This document shows, piece by piece, positions 52,035 through 59,501 of a stretch of DNA of 64,000 bases; the first letter of the stretch is position 1; each line of letters starts with the position of its first letter. This DNA is from Achromobacter anxifer (GTDB lineage: Bacteria; Pseudomonadota; Gammaproteobacteria; Burkholderiales; Burkholderiaceae_B). The notes beneath the pieces are model-generated. The model saw only the letters and a program-made list of their open reading frames with translations, was not told where the DNA came from and searched no databases. Both the position numbers and the translations under genes were made by a program. The DNA lies in contig NZ_CAHLAR010000001.1 of NCBI RefSeq assembly GCF_903652925.1, positions 1 to 64,000 on the forward strand. Reading direction: 5' to 3'.

Positions 52035-52964
52035 TCAGACGCGGTCGATGATCTTCTCGCCGAACAGTCCTTGCGGACGGAACAGCAGGAACACCAGCGC
52101 CAGCACATAGGCGAACCAGATTTCGATACCGCCGCCCACCAGCGACCCCAGATAGACCTCGGACAGCTTTTCCCCGACGCCGATGATCAGGCCGCCCAGG
52201 ATGGCGCCCGGCACCGAGGTCAGTCCGCCCAGGATCACCACCGGCAGCGCCCGCAGCGCCGCGGTGGACAGCGTGAACTGCACGCCGAACTTCGAGCCCC
52301 AGATGATCCCCGCCACCAATGCCACCAGCCCCGCCACGCTCCAGACGATCACCCAGATGCGGTTCAGCGGAATGCCGATGGACTGCGCGGCCTGGTGGTC
52401 GTCGGCCACCGCGCGCAGGGCGCGGCCGGTCGAGGTGTACTGGAAGAAGAGCGCCAGCGCCGCCACCAGCAGGGCCGCGATCACCGCCGCCGTCAGGTCT
52501 TCCAGGTTGATCAGCAGTCCGCCCTCGAAGACGGAATCCAGGATCATCAGCGGATCCTTGGGCATGCCCACATTGATCGAATACACCGAGCTGCCGAAGG
52601 TGATCTGGCCCAGGCCGTCGAGGAAGTAGCTGATGCCCAGCGTGGCCATCAGCAGGGTGGTGGCCTCCTGGTTGACCAGGTGGCGCAGCACGAAGCGCTC
52701 GATGGCGACCGCCAGCAGGAACATCACGATGGCGCTGACGATGAAGGCCAGCACGTTGGCCAGGATCATGTTGTCGAAGCCGAACCAGCGCGGCAGCCAT
52801 TCCGAGAAGCGCGCCATGGACAGCGCGGCCACCAGCACCATCGCGCCCTGCGCGAAGTTGAAGACGCCCGACGCCTTGAAGATCAGCACGAAGCCCAGGC
52901 CGATCAGCGCGTACAGCATGCCGCTCATCAGGCCGCCGAATAAGGTCTCTAGAAAAAATCCCAT
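52035..52964 (-). CDS. livH: Branched-chain-type ABC transporter permease (LivH)
   Basis: A 309-residue permease with about eight hydrophobic segments. GLMSGMLYALIGLGFVLIFK, GVFNFAQGAMVLVAA and RALRAVADDHQAAQSIGIPL (coupling loop) identify LivH. GGAAG precedes ATG 52964. It starts 9 bp after the stop of LivG. With LivM it forms the membrane pore of the transporter. Confidence 0.94.
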   Translation of the reverse strand: MGFFLETLFGGLMSGMLYALIGLGFVLIFKASGVFNFAQGAMVLVAALSMARFSEWLPRWFGFDNMILANVLAFIVSAIVMFLLAVAIERFVLRHLVNQEATTLLMATLGISYFLDGLGQITFGSSVYSINVGMPKDPLMILDSVFEGGLLINLEDLTAAVIAALLVAALALFFQYTSTGRALRAVADDHQAAQSIGIPLNRIWVIVWSVAGLVALVAGIIWGSKFGVQFTLSTAALRALPVVILGGLTSVPGAILGGLIIGVGEKLSEVYLGSLVGGGIEIWFAYVLALVFLLFRPQGLFGEKIIDRV

Positions 52965-52973
52965 GTCCGCTTC

Positions 52974-53870
52974 CTAGTTCAGCGTTGCCGGCTTGCTTTC
53001 TCCCTCCCCCTTGGGGGGAGGGTTAGGGGAGGGGGCTCTCTCCTGCGCAGGCGCGTCCTTGGCGACGGCGGCTTCGCCGCCGACGCCAAGGTAAGCGCGA
53101 ATCACGTCTTCGTTGGCGCGAACTTCGTCCGGCTTGCCGTCGCCGATCTTCTTGCCGTAGTCCAGCACCACCACGCGGTCCGAGATGTCCATGACCACGC
53201 CCATGTCGTGCTCGATCAGCACGATGGTGGTCCCGAATTCGTCATTCACGTCCAGGATGAAGCGGCTCATGTCCTGCTTCTCCTCGATGTTCATGCCGGC
53301 CATCGGCTCGTCCAGCAGCAGCAGGCGCGGCTCCATCGCCAGCGCGCGGCCCAGGTCCACGCGCTTTTGCAGGCCGTAGGGCAGCCGGCCGACGGGCGTC
53401 TTGCGGTAGGCCTGGATCTCCAGGAAGTCGATGATGTTCTCGACGAATTCGCGGTGCTTGATCTCTTCGCGCTCTGCCGGGCCCAGGCGGAAGGCCTGGG
53501 CCAGCAACCCGCATTTCATGCGCAGGTTGCGGCCGGTCATGATGTTGTCCAGCACGCTCATGCCCTTGAACAGGGCCAGGTTCTGGAACGTGCGCGCGAT
53601 GCCCATTTCGGCCGCGCGGCGCGGGTTCATGCGCGCGAAGCTCTGGCCGCGGAATTCGATGCCGCCTTGCTGCGGCGTATAGACGCCGTTGATGACGTTG
53701 AGCATCGAGCTCTTGCCGGCGCCGTTGGGGCCGATGATGGCGCGTATCTCGTGTTCGCGCACGTTGAAGGAAATGTCCGTCAGCGCCTTCACGCCGCCGA
53801 AGGACAGCGAGATGTTCTGCATGTCCAGCATGACGTCGCCGATGCGCTGGTCGCGGTCGTTGTTGCTCAT
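52974..53870 (-). CDS. livG: Branched-chain-type ABC transporter ATP-binding protein (LivG)
   Basis: A 298-residue ATPase subunit with Walker A IIGPNGAGKSSMLN, signature-position LPYGLQKRVDLGRAL and Walker B LLLLDEPMAGM. The normal LivG fold ends near YLGVGGEAAVAK. The last 25 residues (APAQERAPSPNPPPKGEGES and a short end) are not ABC sequence: they are the translation of a palindromic repeat at 53002-53022 plus flanks, so a repeat appears to have been captured in frame. It begins 5 bp after the CoA ligase stop. Confidence 0.94.
   Translation of the reverse strand: MSNNDRDQRIGDVMLDMQNISLSFGGVKALTDISFNVREHEIRAIIGPNGAGKSSMLNVINGVYTPQQGGIEFRGQSFARMNPRRAAEMGIARTFQNLALFKGMSVLDNIMTGRNLRMKCGLLAQAFRLGPAEREEIKHREFVENIIDFLEIQAYRKTPVGRLPYGLQKRVDLGRALAMEPRLLLLDEPMAGMNIEEKQDMSRFILDVNDEFGTTIVLIEHDMGVVMDISDRVVVLDYGKKIGDGKPDEVRANEDVIRAYLGVGGEAAVAKDAPAQERAPSPNPPPKGEGESKPATLN
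53002..53022. repeat. Palindrome inside the livG 3' end
   Basis: CCCTCCCCC (53002-53010) and its complement at the end of GGGGGGAGGG (53013-53022) form a 9-bp stem, followed by a further G-rich block. The CCCCTTGGGGGGAGG core is shared with the repeat at 49401-49480. It is translated as PSPNPPPKGEGE, a tail found in many unrelated bacterial proteins. Confidence 0.7.
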
Positions 53871-53875
53871 GATCT

Positions 53876-55852
53876 CTACGCGGCTCGGGCGGTGATGGCG
53901 GGGAAGGTCTTGACCGGGCGGATCTTCAGGTCTGCCGAGATCTTGCCGGTGCGTCCGTCTTCGAATTTCACTTCGGTCTCGATGAACTGCGACTGTTTGC
54001 CGCCAAAGAGCGCATCGATCAGCACGCCGTACTTCTGCGCGATGAAGGCGCGGCGCACCTTGCGCGTGCGGGTCAGTTCGTCGTCATCCGGGTCCAGTTC
54101 CTTATGCAGGATCAGGAAGCGGCTGATCTGCGAGGCCGACAGCTTGGGATCGGTGGCCAGGTCGGCGTTGACCTGTTCCACGCATTCCGCGATCAGCTGG
54201 TAGACCTCGTCCTTGGACGCCAGGTCGGTGTAGCCGGCATAGGGCATGCCGCGGCGCTCGGCCCAGTTGCCCACGGCTTCCAGATCGATGTTGATGAAGG
54301 CGCACACGTCCTCGCGGTTGGCGCCGAAGGCGACCGCTTCCTTGATGTGCTGGAAGAACTTGAGCTTGTTCTCGATGTACTTCGGCGCGAACAGGCTACC
54401 GTTGGCGAGCTTGCCCACGTCCTTGGCGCGGTCGATGATCTTCAACTGGCCATCGGTGTCCAGGTAACCCGCATCGCCCGTATGGAACCAGCCGTCGGCG
54501 CTGCGCGCTTCGGCGGTCGCCTCGGGGTTGCGGTAGTACTCCTTGAAGAGGCCGGGGCTCTTGACCAGGATCTCGCCGTTGTCGGCCACGCGGATCTCCA
54601 CGCCTGCGACGGGCGGGCCCACGGTATCGTCGCGCACCTGGCCGTCGGGCTGCACGCAGACGAAGACCGAGGTCTCGGTGGAGCCGTACAGCTGCTTGAG
54701 ATTGATGCCGATGGAGCGGTAGAACACGAACAGGTCGGGGCCGATGGCCTCGCCCGCGGTATAGGCCACACGCACGCGGCTCATGCCCAGCGCGTTGCGC
54801 AGCGGGCCGTAGATCATCACGTTGCCCAGCGCATAGCGCAGGCGGTCCCAGGCGCCAACTTGCTCGCCGTCCAGGATCTTCGCGCCCACGCGGCGCGCGA
54901 GCTTCATGCAGGCGCCGAACAGCTTGCGCTTGATCAGCCCGGCGTCCTCCATGCGGATCATCACATGCGTCAGCAGGCCTTCCAGCACGCGCGGCGGCGC
55001 GAAGTAGTAGGTGGGGCCGATGTCGCGCATGTCGATTGACACGGTATCGGGCGACTCGGGATGGTTCACGGTGAAGCCCGTGACCAGCAGCTGCGTGTAC
55101 GAGAACATGTTCTGGCCGATCCAGGCGGGCGGCAGATAGGCCAGCACGTCTTCCTGGTCGGTCAGCTTTTCCATGTCCGACACGGCGCGCGCGCGGTCGA
55201 TCAGCGCATGGTGCGTGAGCACCACGCCCTTGGGCTTGCCGGTCGTGCCTGACGTATAGAACATGGCGGCCGGATCCTGCGGCTGCACGGCGGCGACCGC
55301 GCTGTCGAAGAAGCCCGGGTGCTGGCCGGCGTATTCGCGGCCCAGCTCTTCCAGCTGTTCATACGAGCGCAGCATGGGATCGGTGTAGTGGCGCAGGCCG
55401 CGCGGGTCGTCGTACACCACGTGCTTGAGCGCGGGGCATTGCTCGTGGACTTCGAGCATCTTGTCGACCTGTTCCTGGTCTTCGACGATGGCCACGCTGA
55501 TCTCGGCGTCCTGCAGCACGTAGACCATTTCCTGGGCCACGGCGTCCTGGTAGAGCGGCACGGGAATCGCGCCCAGCGACTGCGCGGCCATCATGGCCAT
55601 GTACAGGCGAGGGCGGTTTTCGCCGATCACGGCCACGTGCATGCCGGGCTTGATGCCGAGCGCGGCCAGGCCGTGCGCGACGTGTCGGACATGCTCCGCG
55701 ACCTCGGACCACGTAAGGGTTTGCCAGATCCCCAGATCTTTTTCGCGTATGGCGGGCCGCGACCCGCGAACGCTGGCATGCGTGAACAGCAGCGCCGGAA
55801 AGGTATCCAGCGCCGCCGGCATCCGTGCAGATGCGGGCGGTGTATGTGCCAC
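53876..55852 (-). CDS. Long-chain-type acyl-CoA ligase (AMP-binding)
   Basis: A 658-residue adenylate-forming ligase. MFYTSGTTGKPKGVVLTHHA (P-loop), YTAGEAIGPDLFVFYRSIGI, LYGSTETSVFV, DGWFHTGDAGYLDTDGQLKI and the final catalytic Lys region are intact. The length and two-helix insert match FadD/long-chain or aromatic-acid ligases placed in liv-type clusters. GTG 55852 is chosen: GGAGGAG stands 5 bases before it, while the first ATG (55822) has none and the frame upstream is unrelated. It starts the minus-strand operon with LivG, LivH, LivM, binding protein, LivF and the PaaK-like ligase. Confidence 0.92.
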   Translation of the reverse strand: MAHTPPASARMPAALDTFPALLFTHASVRGSRPAIREKDLGIWQTLTWSEVAEHVRHVAHGLAALGIKPGMHVAVIGENRPRLYMAMMAAQSLGAIPVPLYQDAVAQEMVYVLQDAEISVAIVEDQEQVDKMLEVHEQCPALKHVVYDDPRGLRHYTDPMLRSYEQLEELGREYAGQHPGFFDSAVAAVQPQDPAAMFYTSGTTGKPKGVVLTHHALIDRARAVSDMEKLTDQEDVLAYLPPAWIGQNMFSYTQLLVTGFTVNHPESPDTVSIDMRDIGPTYYFAPPRVLEGLLTHVMIRMEDAGLIKRKLFGACMKLARRVGAKILDGEQVGAWDRLRYALGNVMIYGPLRNALGMSRVRVAYTAGEAIGPDLFVFYRSIGINLKQLYGSTETSVFVCVQPDGQVRDDTVGPPVAGVEIRVADNGEILVKSPGLFKEYYRNPEATAEARSADGWFHTGDAGYLDTDGQLKIIDRAKDVGKLANGSLFAPKYIENKLKFFQHIKEAVAFGANREDVCAFINIDLEAVGNWAERRGMPYAGYTDLASKDEVYQLIAECVEQVNADLATDPKLSASQISRFLILHKELDPDDDELTRTRKVRRAFIAQKYGVLIDALFGGKQSQFIETEVKFEDGRTGKISADLKIRPVKTFPAITARAA

Positions 55853-55923
55853 GATGTCTCCTCCGGTTTGGGCGCATCGGGCCGGGAGTCCGCAAGAGCG
55901 GCGCTGGCGATGGAGCGCTTGAC

Positions 55924-55981
55924 CAGTTGGTTTTAGATTTACGGCAGGACTTAAGGTATAAGGTTGGGTTGCTACCAACTG
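55924..55981. promoter_or_regulatory. Inverted repeat between ligase/ABC operon and Crp/Fnr gene
   Basis: CAGTTGGT (55924-55931) and ACCAACTG (55974-55981) are perfect 8-bp inverted copies 42 bp apart in the divergent control region, with a further GTTGG/CCAAC pair at 55963-55979. A Crp/Fnr dimer would be expected to bind closer half-sites, so this may be two sites or a loop anchor. Confidence 0.4.
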
Positions 55982-56021
55982 TCACCATCGCGACATTCAA
56001 GGAACTTTTAGGGTATTCCCG

Positions 56022-56726
56022 ATGCAGCTATCCGACTCCCTGCAACTCGCCGCCGCCTGGTTTCGCGTGCTCAGCCGCGATCAGCAGGAACGCGTCGAAA
56101 GGGACCTTACCGTGCAGCAGGTGGTTGCCGGGTCGATCATAGAGCGCAAAGGTGAACTCGCCCAGGCTTGGATAGGCGTGTTGGCGGGGTTGGTGAAGGT
56201 GTCGGTGGGCAATGCGGAAGGCAAGGTGGCGTCGCTGACCGGCGTGCCGGCCGGCGGCTGGATCGGCGAGGGTTCGCTGCTCAAGCGCGAGATCCGCAAA
56301 TACGACATCGTTGCGCTGCGGGATTCGGTGGTGGCGCGCCTGCCCGCCGCCACGTTCGACTGGCTGCTGGACACCAGCATCCCGTTCAACCGCTATTTGC
56401 TGCATCAATTGAACGAGCGCGTGGCGCAGTTCATCGGCAAGGCGGAATACGACCGCCTGCTGGACCCGGACGCGCGCGTGGCCCGCTGCCTGGCGGAGCT
56501 CTTCAACCCTTTGCTGTACCCCGGCATGGGCATGCGTCTGGCGATTACCCAGGAAGAAGTGGGCTATCTGGCGCGGGTGTCGCGGCAACGCGCGAACCAG
56601 GCGTTGCGCAAGCTGGAAGAGGCCGGCCTGCTCAACGTGGAGTACGGCGCGGTGCGGGTGTTGGACCTGGACGGCCTGAAGCTGTACGGGGCGGATCGCA
56701 ACGCGGTCGAAGGAGAGCCGGCGTAG
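56022..56726 (+). CDS. Crp/Fnr-family transcriptional regulator
   Basis: A 234-residue regulator with an N-terminal cyclic-nucleotide-binding-like beta roll (residues 25-125) and a C-terminal winged helix (ITQEEVGYLARVSRQRANQA, LRKLEEAGLL). The cAMP-contact motif is not conserved, and no Fnr-type cysteine cluster is present, so the ligand is unknown. Relatives next to ABC/CoA-ligase operons in Burkholderiales control aromatic-acid or fatty-acid uptake. It is divergent from the CoA ligase operon, with a candidate operator in between. ATG 56022 has a modest AGGG upstream. Confidence 0.9.
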   Translation: MQLSDSLQLAAAWFRVLSRDQQERVERDLTVQQVVAGSIIERKGELAQAWIGVLAGLVKVSVGNAEGKVASLTGVPAGGWIGEGSLLKREIRKYDIVALRDSVVARLPAATFDWLLDTSIPFNRYLLHQLNERVAQFIGKAEYDRLLDPDARVARCLAELFNPLLYPGMGMRLAITQEEVGYLARVSRQRANQALRKLEEAGLLNVEYGAVRVLDLDGLKLYGADRNAVEGEPA

Positions 56727-56798
56727 AGGCCGGGCAAGGCGTCTTCGGACGTTGGCGCAGGCAGGTTTCTTCGAGCCGGCGCTTCAACAAAAAAACTC

Positions 56799-56833
56799 TT
56801 GACGATAAATAGTGCGCTATTTAATATTGCGCA
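56799..56833 (+). promoter_or_regulatory. ohrR promoter with OhrR operator; likely leaderless start
   Basis: TTGACG (56799-56804), 17-bp spacer, TAATAT (56822-56827). RNA would start at about 56834, which is the A of the ohrR start codon. The near-palindrome TGCGC-11-GCGCA covers the spacer and -10, the expected OhrR site. No Shine-Dalgarno is present. Confidence 0.75.
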
Positions 56834-57295
56834 ATGAAATCACGATCCAAACCCAAGGCGGCGTTCAATCCGCTGCTGCTGGACAGCCAGCTGTGCTTCG
56901 CCCTGTACTCGACCTCGCTGGCGATGAACAAGGTGTACCGCAAGCTGCTGCGCGGCCTGGATCTGACCTATCCGCAGTACCTGGTGATGCTGGTGCTGTG
57001 GGAAGGCGACGAGATTACGGTGACGGATATCGGCGAACGCCTGTTCCTGGATTCCGCCACGCTCACGCCGTTGCTCAAGCGGCTGGAAGCGGCGGGCCTG
57101 GTGACGCGCAAGCGGGCGGTGGAAGACGAGCGCCAGGTGATCGTCGGCCTGACCCGCCAGGGCCGTGAACTGCGCGCGCAGGCGGAAGCCGTGCCGCAAT
57201 CCATTGCGGGCGCCGCACAGTGTTCGCTGGAAGAGGCGCAAGGTATGATGAAAACGCTGCATGCGCTGCGGGAGAAGCTGACCGCAAGTCTTTGA
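56834..57295 (+). CDS. ohrR: Organic hydroperoxide-sensing MarR-family repressor OhrR
   Basis: A 153-residue winged-helix repressor. The sensing Cys21 lies in [15 protein letters not shown], with the two tyrosines of the family nearby ([20 protein letters not shown]). The DNA-recognition unit is [20 protein letters not shown] and the wing has [16 protein letters not shown]. Oxidation of the cysteine by organic peroxides frees the promoters of ohrR and ohr. ATG 56834 must be the start because Cys21 is needed. No ribosome site is present and the promoter leaves no leader, so translation is probably leaderless. Confidence 0.95.
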   Translation: MKSRSKPKAAFNPLLLDSQLCFALYSTSLAMNKVYRKLLRGLDLTYPQYLVMLVLWEGDEITVTDIGERLFLDSATLTPLLKRLEAAGLVTRKRAVEDERQVIVGLTRQGRELRAQAEAVPQSIAGAAQCSLEEAQGMMKTLHALREKLTASL

Positions 57296-57322
57296 AGTCG
57301 CGGGCAATGTCTGTCATTGTCC

Positions 57323-57358
57323 GGTCAAATAAGTAGTGCGCAATTTAATATTGCACTA
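57323..57358 (+). promoter_or_regulatory. ohr promoter with OhrR operator
   Basis: GGTCAA (57323-57328), 17-bp spacer, TAATAT (57346-57351). The spacer TAGTGCGCAATT and following TTGC are nearly the same as in the ohrR promoter, and TAGTG (57334-57338) is matched by CACTA (57354-57358). One repressor would bind both promoters. Confidence 0.7.
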
Positions 57359-57438
57359 TTTAATTAGTAAGGGCACAAGCGGGATGTTCCCGCCAGGCCC
57401 GGCAGTCAACCCCCACTTTCCATGAAAGGAAACGCATC

Positions 57439-57864
57439 ATGTCTATCGAAAAAGTGCTGTACCGCGCACATGCGCACGTTACCGGCGGCCGTGAAGGCAC
57501 GGGCGCTTCGGACGACGGCAACCTGAACGTCAAGCTGACGACCCCCAAGGAACTGGGCGGCGCGGGCGCGGCCGGCACCAATCCGGAACAGCTGTTCGCC
57601 GTGGGCTATTCGGCCTGCTTCATGGGCGCCATGAAGTTCGTCGCCGGCCGCGACAAGATCGCGATGCCGTCGAATGCGACGATCGACGGCGCTGTCGGGA
57701 TCGGGCCGATTCCTACGGGGTTCGGGATCGAAGTCGAGCTGAAGATTTCGTTGCCGGGGATGGAGCGGGCTCAGGCTGAGAAGCTGGTGGCTGCGGCGCA
57801 TATCGTTTGTCCTTATTCGAATGCTACGCGGGGGAATATTGATGTGACGTTGACGATTGTTTGA
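57439..57864 (+). CDS. ohr: Organic hydroperoxide resistance peroxiredoxin Ohr
   Basis: A 141-residue Ohr/OsmC-fold peroxidase that reduces organic hydroperoxides with lipoylated partners. The peroxidatic Cys60 is in GYSACFMGA and the resolving Cys124 in [16 protein letters not shown]; the N-terminal [13 protein letters not shown] is typical. AAGGAAA precedes ATG 57439. Oddity: glycine codons are all GGC in the first half and GGG from about residue 87 on, with other T/G-ending codons, while the protein stays normal. The change continues into the non-coding block downstream. Confidence 0.96.
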   Translation: MSIEKVLYRAHAHVTGGREGTGASDDGNLNVKLTTPKELGGAGAAGTNPEQLFAVGYSACFMGAMKFVAGRDKIAMPSNATIDGAVGIGPIPTGFGIEVELKISLPGMERAQAEKLVAAAHIVCPYSNATRGNIDVTLTIV

Positions 57865-57920
57865 TCGTTGATGGTTTTTTGGTAGTTCTATTGGCGGGCG
57901 GTCTGTTTCATAGGCCGCCC

Positions 57921-58078
57921 GTCGTCGCGTGCGGCGTGGCGGCTCGCGCCCACGATTGCGGTCCGGAGCGTTCGCTCCGGACTGCCCCTTCGTCATCTTC
58001 GTCAAGGCCTGCGGCCTTTCCTTCAGATTCCCTCGGGCGCATCGAGGTTGCGAGCCGCCACGCCGCACGCGCCGACGG
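57921..58078 (+). repeat. Structured element copy A
   Basis: A 22-bp perfect stem (57926-57947 with 58050-58071, CGCGTGCGGCGTGGCGGCTC and two more bases) encloses a 93-nt core (57953-58045). The core has internal hairpins GTCCGGAGC/GCTCCGGAC and AAGGCC-TGC-GGCCTT. Confidence 0.8.
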
Positions 58079-58142
58079 GCTACGTGTGTCTTGGCCTGCC
58101 GTGCTGCTATATCCGTGGTCAGTGGCGAGTCTTGTGGGGCCC

Positions 58143-58176
58143 GTTGGCGACGGCCGCCCGGGCGGCCGTCGCCAAC
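58143..58176. repeat. 34-bp perfect palindrome
   Basis: GTTGGCGACGGCCGCCC at 58143-58159 is followed directly by its exact reverse complement at 58160-58176. No loop bases; it would form a cruciform in DNA or a tight RNA hairpin. Confidence 0.9.
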
Positions 58177-58266
58177 ATACGTGTTCCTGGGTGTTGGGGC
58201 GGAGCGCGCTTGCGCGAATGCGGCGTGTGGCTTGCTAATGGCATCGCCATCAAGTGTGTGGGCGGT

Positions 58267-58329
58267 GATGGGTGGCGCGCGGCCGGCAGTGGTTTGCGCG
58301 TGAAGACCGTCACGCGCGCGCCACCCATC
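58267..58329. repeat. Central 15-bp inverted repeat
   Basis: GATGGGTGGCGCGCG (58267-58281) pairs with CGCGCGCCACCCATC (58315-58329). The 33-nt loop holds a smaller GCGTGA/TCACGC hairpin. This is the symmetry centre of the block. Confidence 0.85.
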
Positions 58330-58563
58330 CGGCACCGGCTTTGAAATGCAAAGGTTGAGCGTACATGAACACGCCACAGGCACGGCCACTGCGCGCAGCG
58401 TCACCACGCGACGCAAGACACAGCGTAAGCCTCGGAAGGCCGCCCGCGCGGCCGGCCCGAGGCGGGCCCCGCAAGACTCGCCGCCACACCCCGATTCGCG
58501 CAAAAACGCCAAGCACACCACCCGCCCCAGCGCCCGTGAAGATTCAGACAACGCAGCCTGCCG

Positions 58564-58715
58564 CGTCGGGGACTCGCGCTGCGCGGGGCGTCGATAAGCC
58601 CGAGGGAATCCGAAGGAACCGCCGCAGGCGGTGACGAGGATGACAAGGGGGAAGTCCGGAGCGAAGGCTCCGGACCGCAATCGTTGCCCCGCGCAGCGCG
58701 AGTCCCCGACGTGGC
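58564..58715 (-). repeat. Structured element copy B (inverted relative to A)
   Basis: A 26-bp perfect stem (58564-58589 with 58686-58711, beginning CGTCGGGGACTCGCGC) of wholly different sequence from copy A encloses a 93-nt core (58591-58683) that agrees with the copy A core at about 81 of 93 positions by eye. Where core A has AAGGCC/GGCCTT, core B has ACCGCC/GGCGGT, so pairing is kept. Confidence 0.8.
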
Positions 58716-58760
58716 GGGCGTGTCAAGAAGGCCAGCCAAAGAACGCAAAACAAAAGTCCC

Positions 58761-59483
58761 TCAATGCGACCCACCAAGATAAGCCGCCACCACAGCCGGA
58801 TCATGCTTCAACTTCTCCGCACTCCCATGCACAGAAATCCGCCCGTTCTCCAACACATACCCATAATCCGCCACATTCAAAGCCGCCGCCGCAAACTGCT
58901 CCACCAGCAGCATCGTCACCCCCTCGTCCTTGAGCCGCGCAATGATCCGGAACACCTCTTCCACCAGGATCGGCGCCAGCCCCATCGAAGGCTCGTCCAG
59001 CAGCACCAGCTCGGGATTCAGCATCACCGCGCGCGCCATGGCCAGCATCTGCTGTTCGCCGCCCGACAAGGTGCCGGCCAACTGGTCGCGCCGCTCCTTC
59101 AGGCGCGGGAACAGGTCCATGGCGCGGCCCAGGTCGGACTGCACGTCGCCCTTCGGACGGCTGCCCGTCAGGCGCGGGAAAGCGCCCAGCAGCAGGTTGT
59201 CGGTGACCGACAGCGTCGGGAAGACGCGCCGGCCCTCGGGTGAATGCGCCAGGCCCAGCCGCGCGATGCGGTGGGATTCCAGGCCGTCGATGCGCTTGCC
59301 GCTCAGCGTGACCTCGCCCGCGGTCGGACGGATCATGCCGGACAGCGCCCGCATCGTCGTGGTCTTGCCGGCGCCGTTCGAGCCGATCAGCGTCACCACC
59401 TTGGCTTTCGGCACCTCCATGCTGATGCCGTGCAGCACCTTCACCTTGCCGTAGCCTGCTTCCAGATTCTTGATCGATAGCAT
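58761..59483 (-). CDS. livF: Branched-chain-type ABC transporter ATP-binding protein (LivF)
   Basis: A 240-residue ATPase subunit of normal LivF length. Walker A LIGSNGAGKTTTMR, signature LSGGEQQMLAMARA, Walker B LVLLDEPSMGL and the VADYGYVLENGRI end are intact. AGGGGA precedes ATG 59483. It starts 18 bp after the fusion gene's stop and ends the minus-strand operon. From about 58950 to the stop, codon use changes to GGG, TTG, TAT and GCT in place of GGC, CTG, TAC and GCC, mirroring the end of ohr across the palindromic block. Confidence 0.95.
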   Translation of the reverse strand: MLSIKNLEAGYGKVKVLHGISMEVPKAKVVTLIGSNGAGKTTTMRALSGMIRPTAGEVTLSGKRIDGLESHRIARLGLAHSPEGRRVFPTLSVTDNLLLGAFPRLTGSRPKGDVQSDLGRAMDLFPRLKERRDQLAGTLSGGEQQMLAMARAVMLNPELVLLDEPSMGLAPILVEEVFRIIARLKDEGVTMLLVEQFAAAALNVADYGYVLENGRISVHGSAEKLKHDPAVVAAYLGGSH

Positions 59484-59501
59484 CTCGTTGTCCCCTTGGC
59501 G

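Larger units (their letters stand above)
57921..58715. repeat. Non-coding block of nested palindromes, an imperfect 800-bp inverted repeat
   Basis: The 896-bp gap between the stops of ohr (57864) and livF (58761) has no supportable gene. It is mirror-symmetric about 58298: structured elements at 57921-58078 and 58564-58715 are inverted copies, a palindrome at 58143-58176 faces a hairpin at 58430-58462, and the shared GGCGAGTCTTGYGGGGCCCG occurs inverted at about 58124-58143 and 58465-58484. A 15-bp stem at 58267-58329 is at the centre. On the plus strand the left half is rich in G and T, the right half in C and A. Confidence 0.85.

Noticed and set aside
58267-58400. Chromosome dimer resolution (dif) site at the skew switch
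   Set aside because: No 28-bp sequence resembling dif is present; the skew switch is local and explained at least partly by the inverted arrangement of repeats.
57406-58680. 424-codon minus-strand frame across ohr and the palindromic block
   Set aside because: It reads antisense through a clear ohr gene and then through inverted repeats; no domain is recognisable. Small plus-strand frames in the block are rejected for the same reason.
57921-58715. Insertion sequence or transposon
   Set aside because: No transposase frame and no target-site duplication found; the symmetry is of nested hairpins rather than two terminal repeats around a gene.
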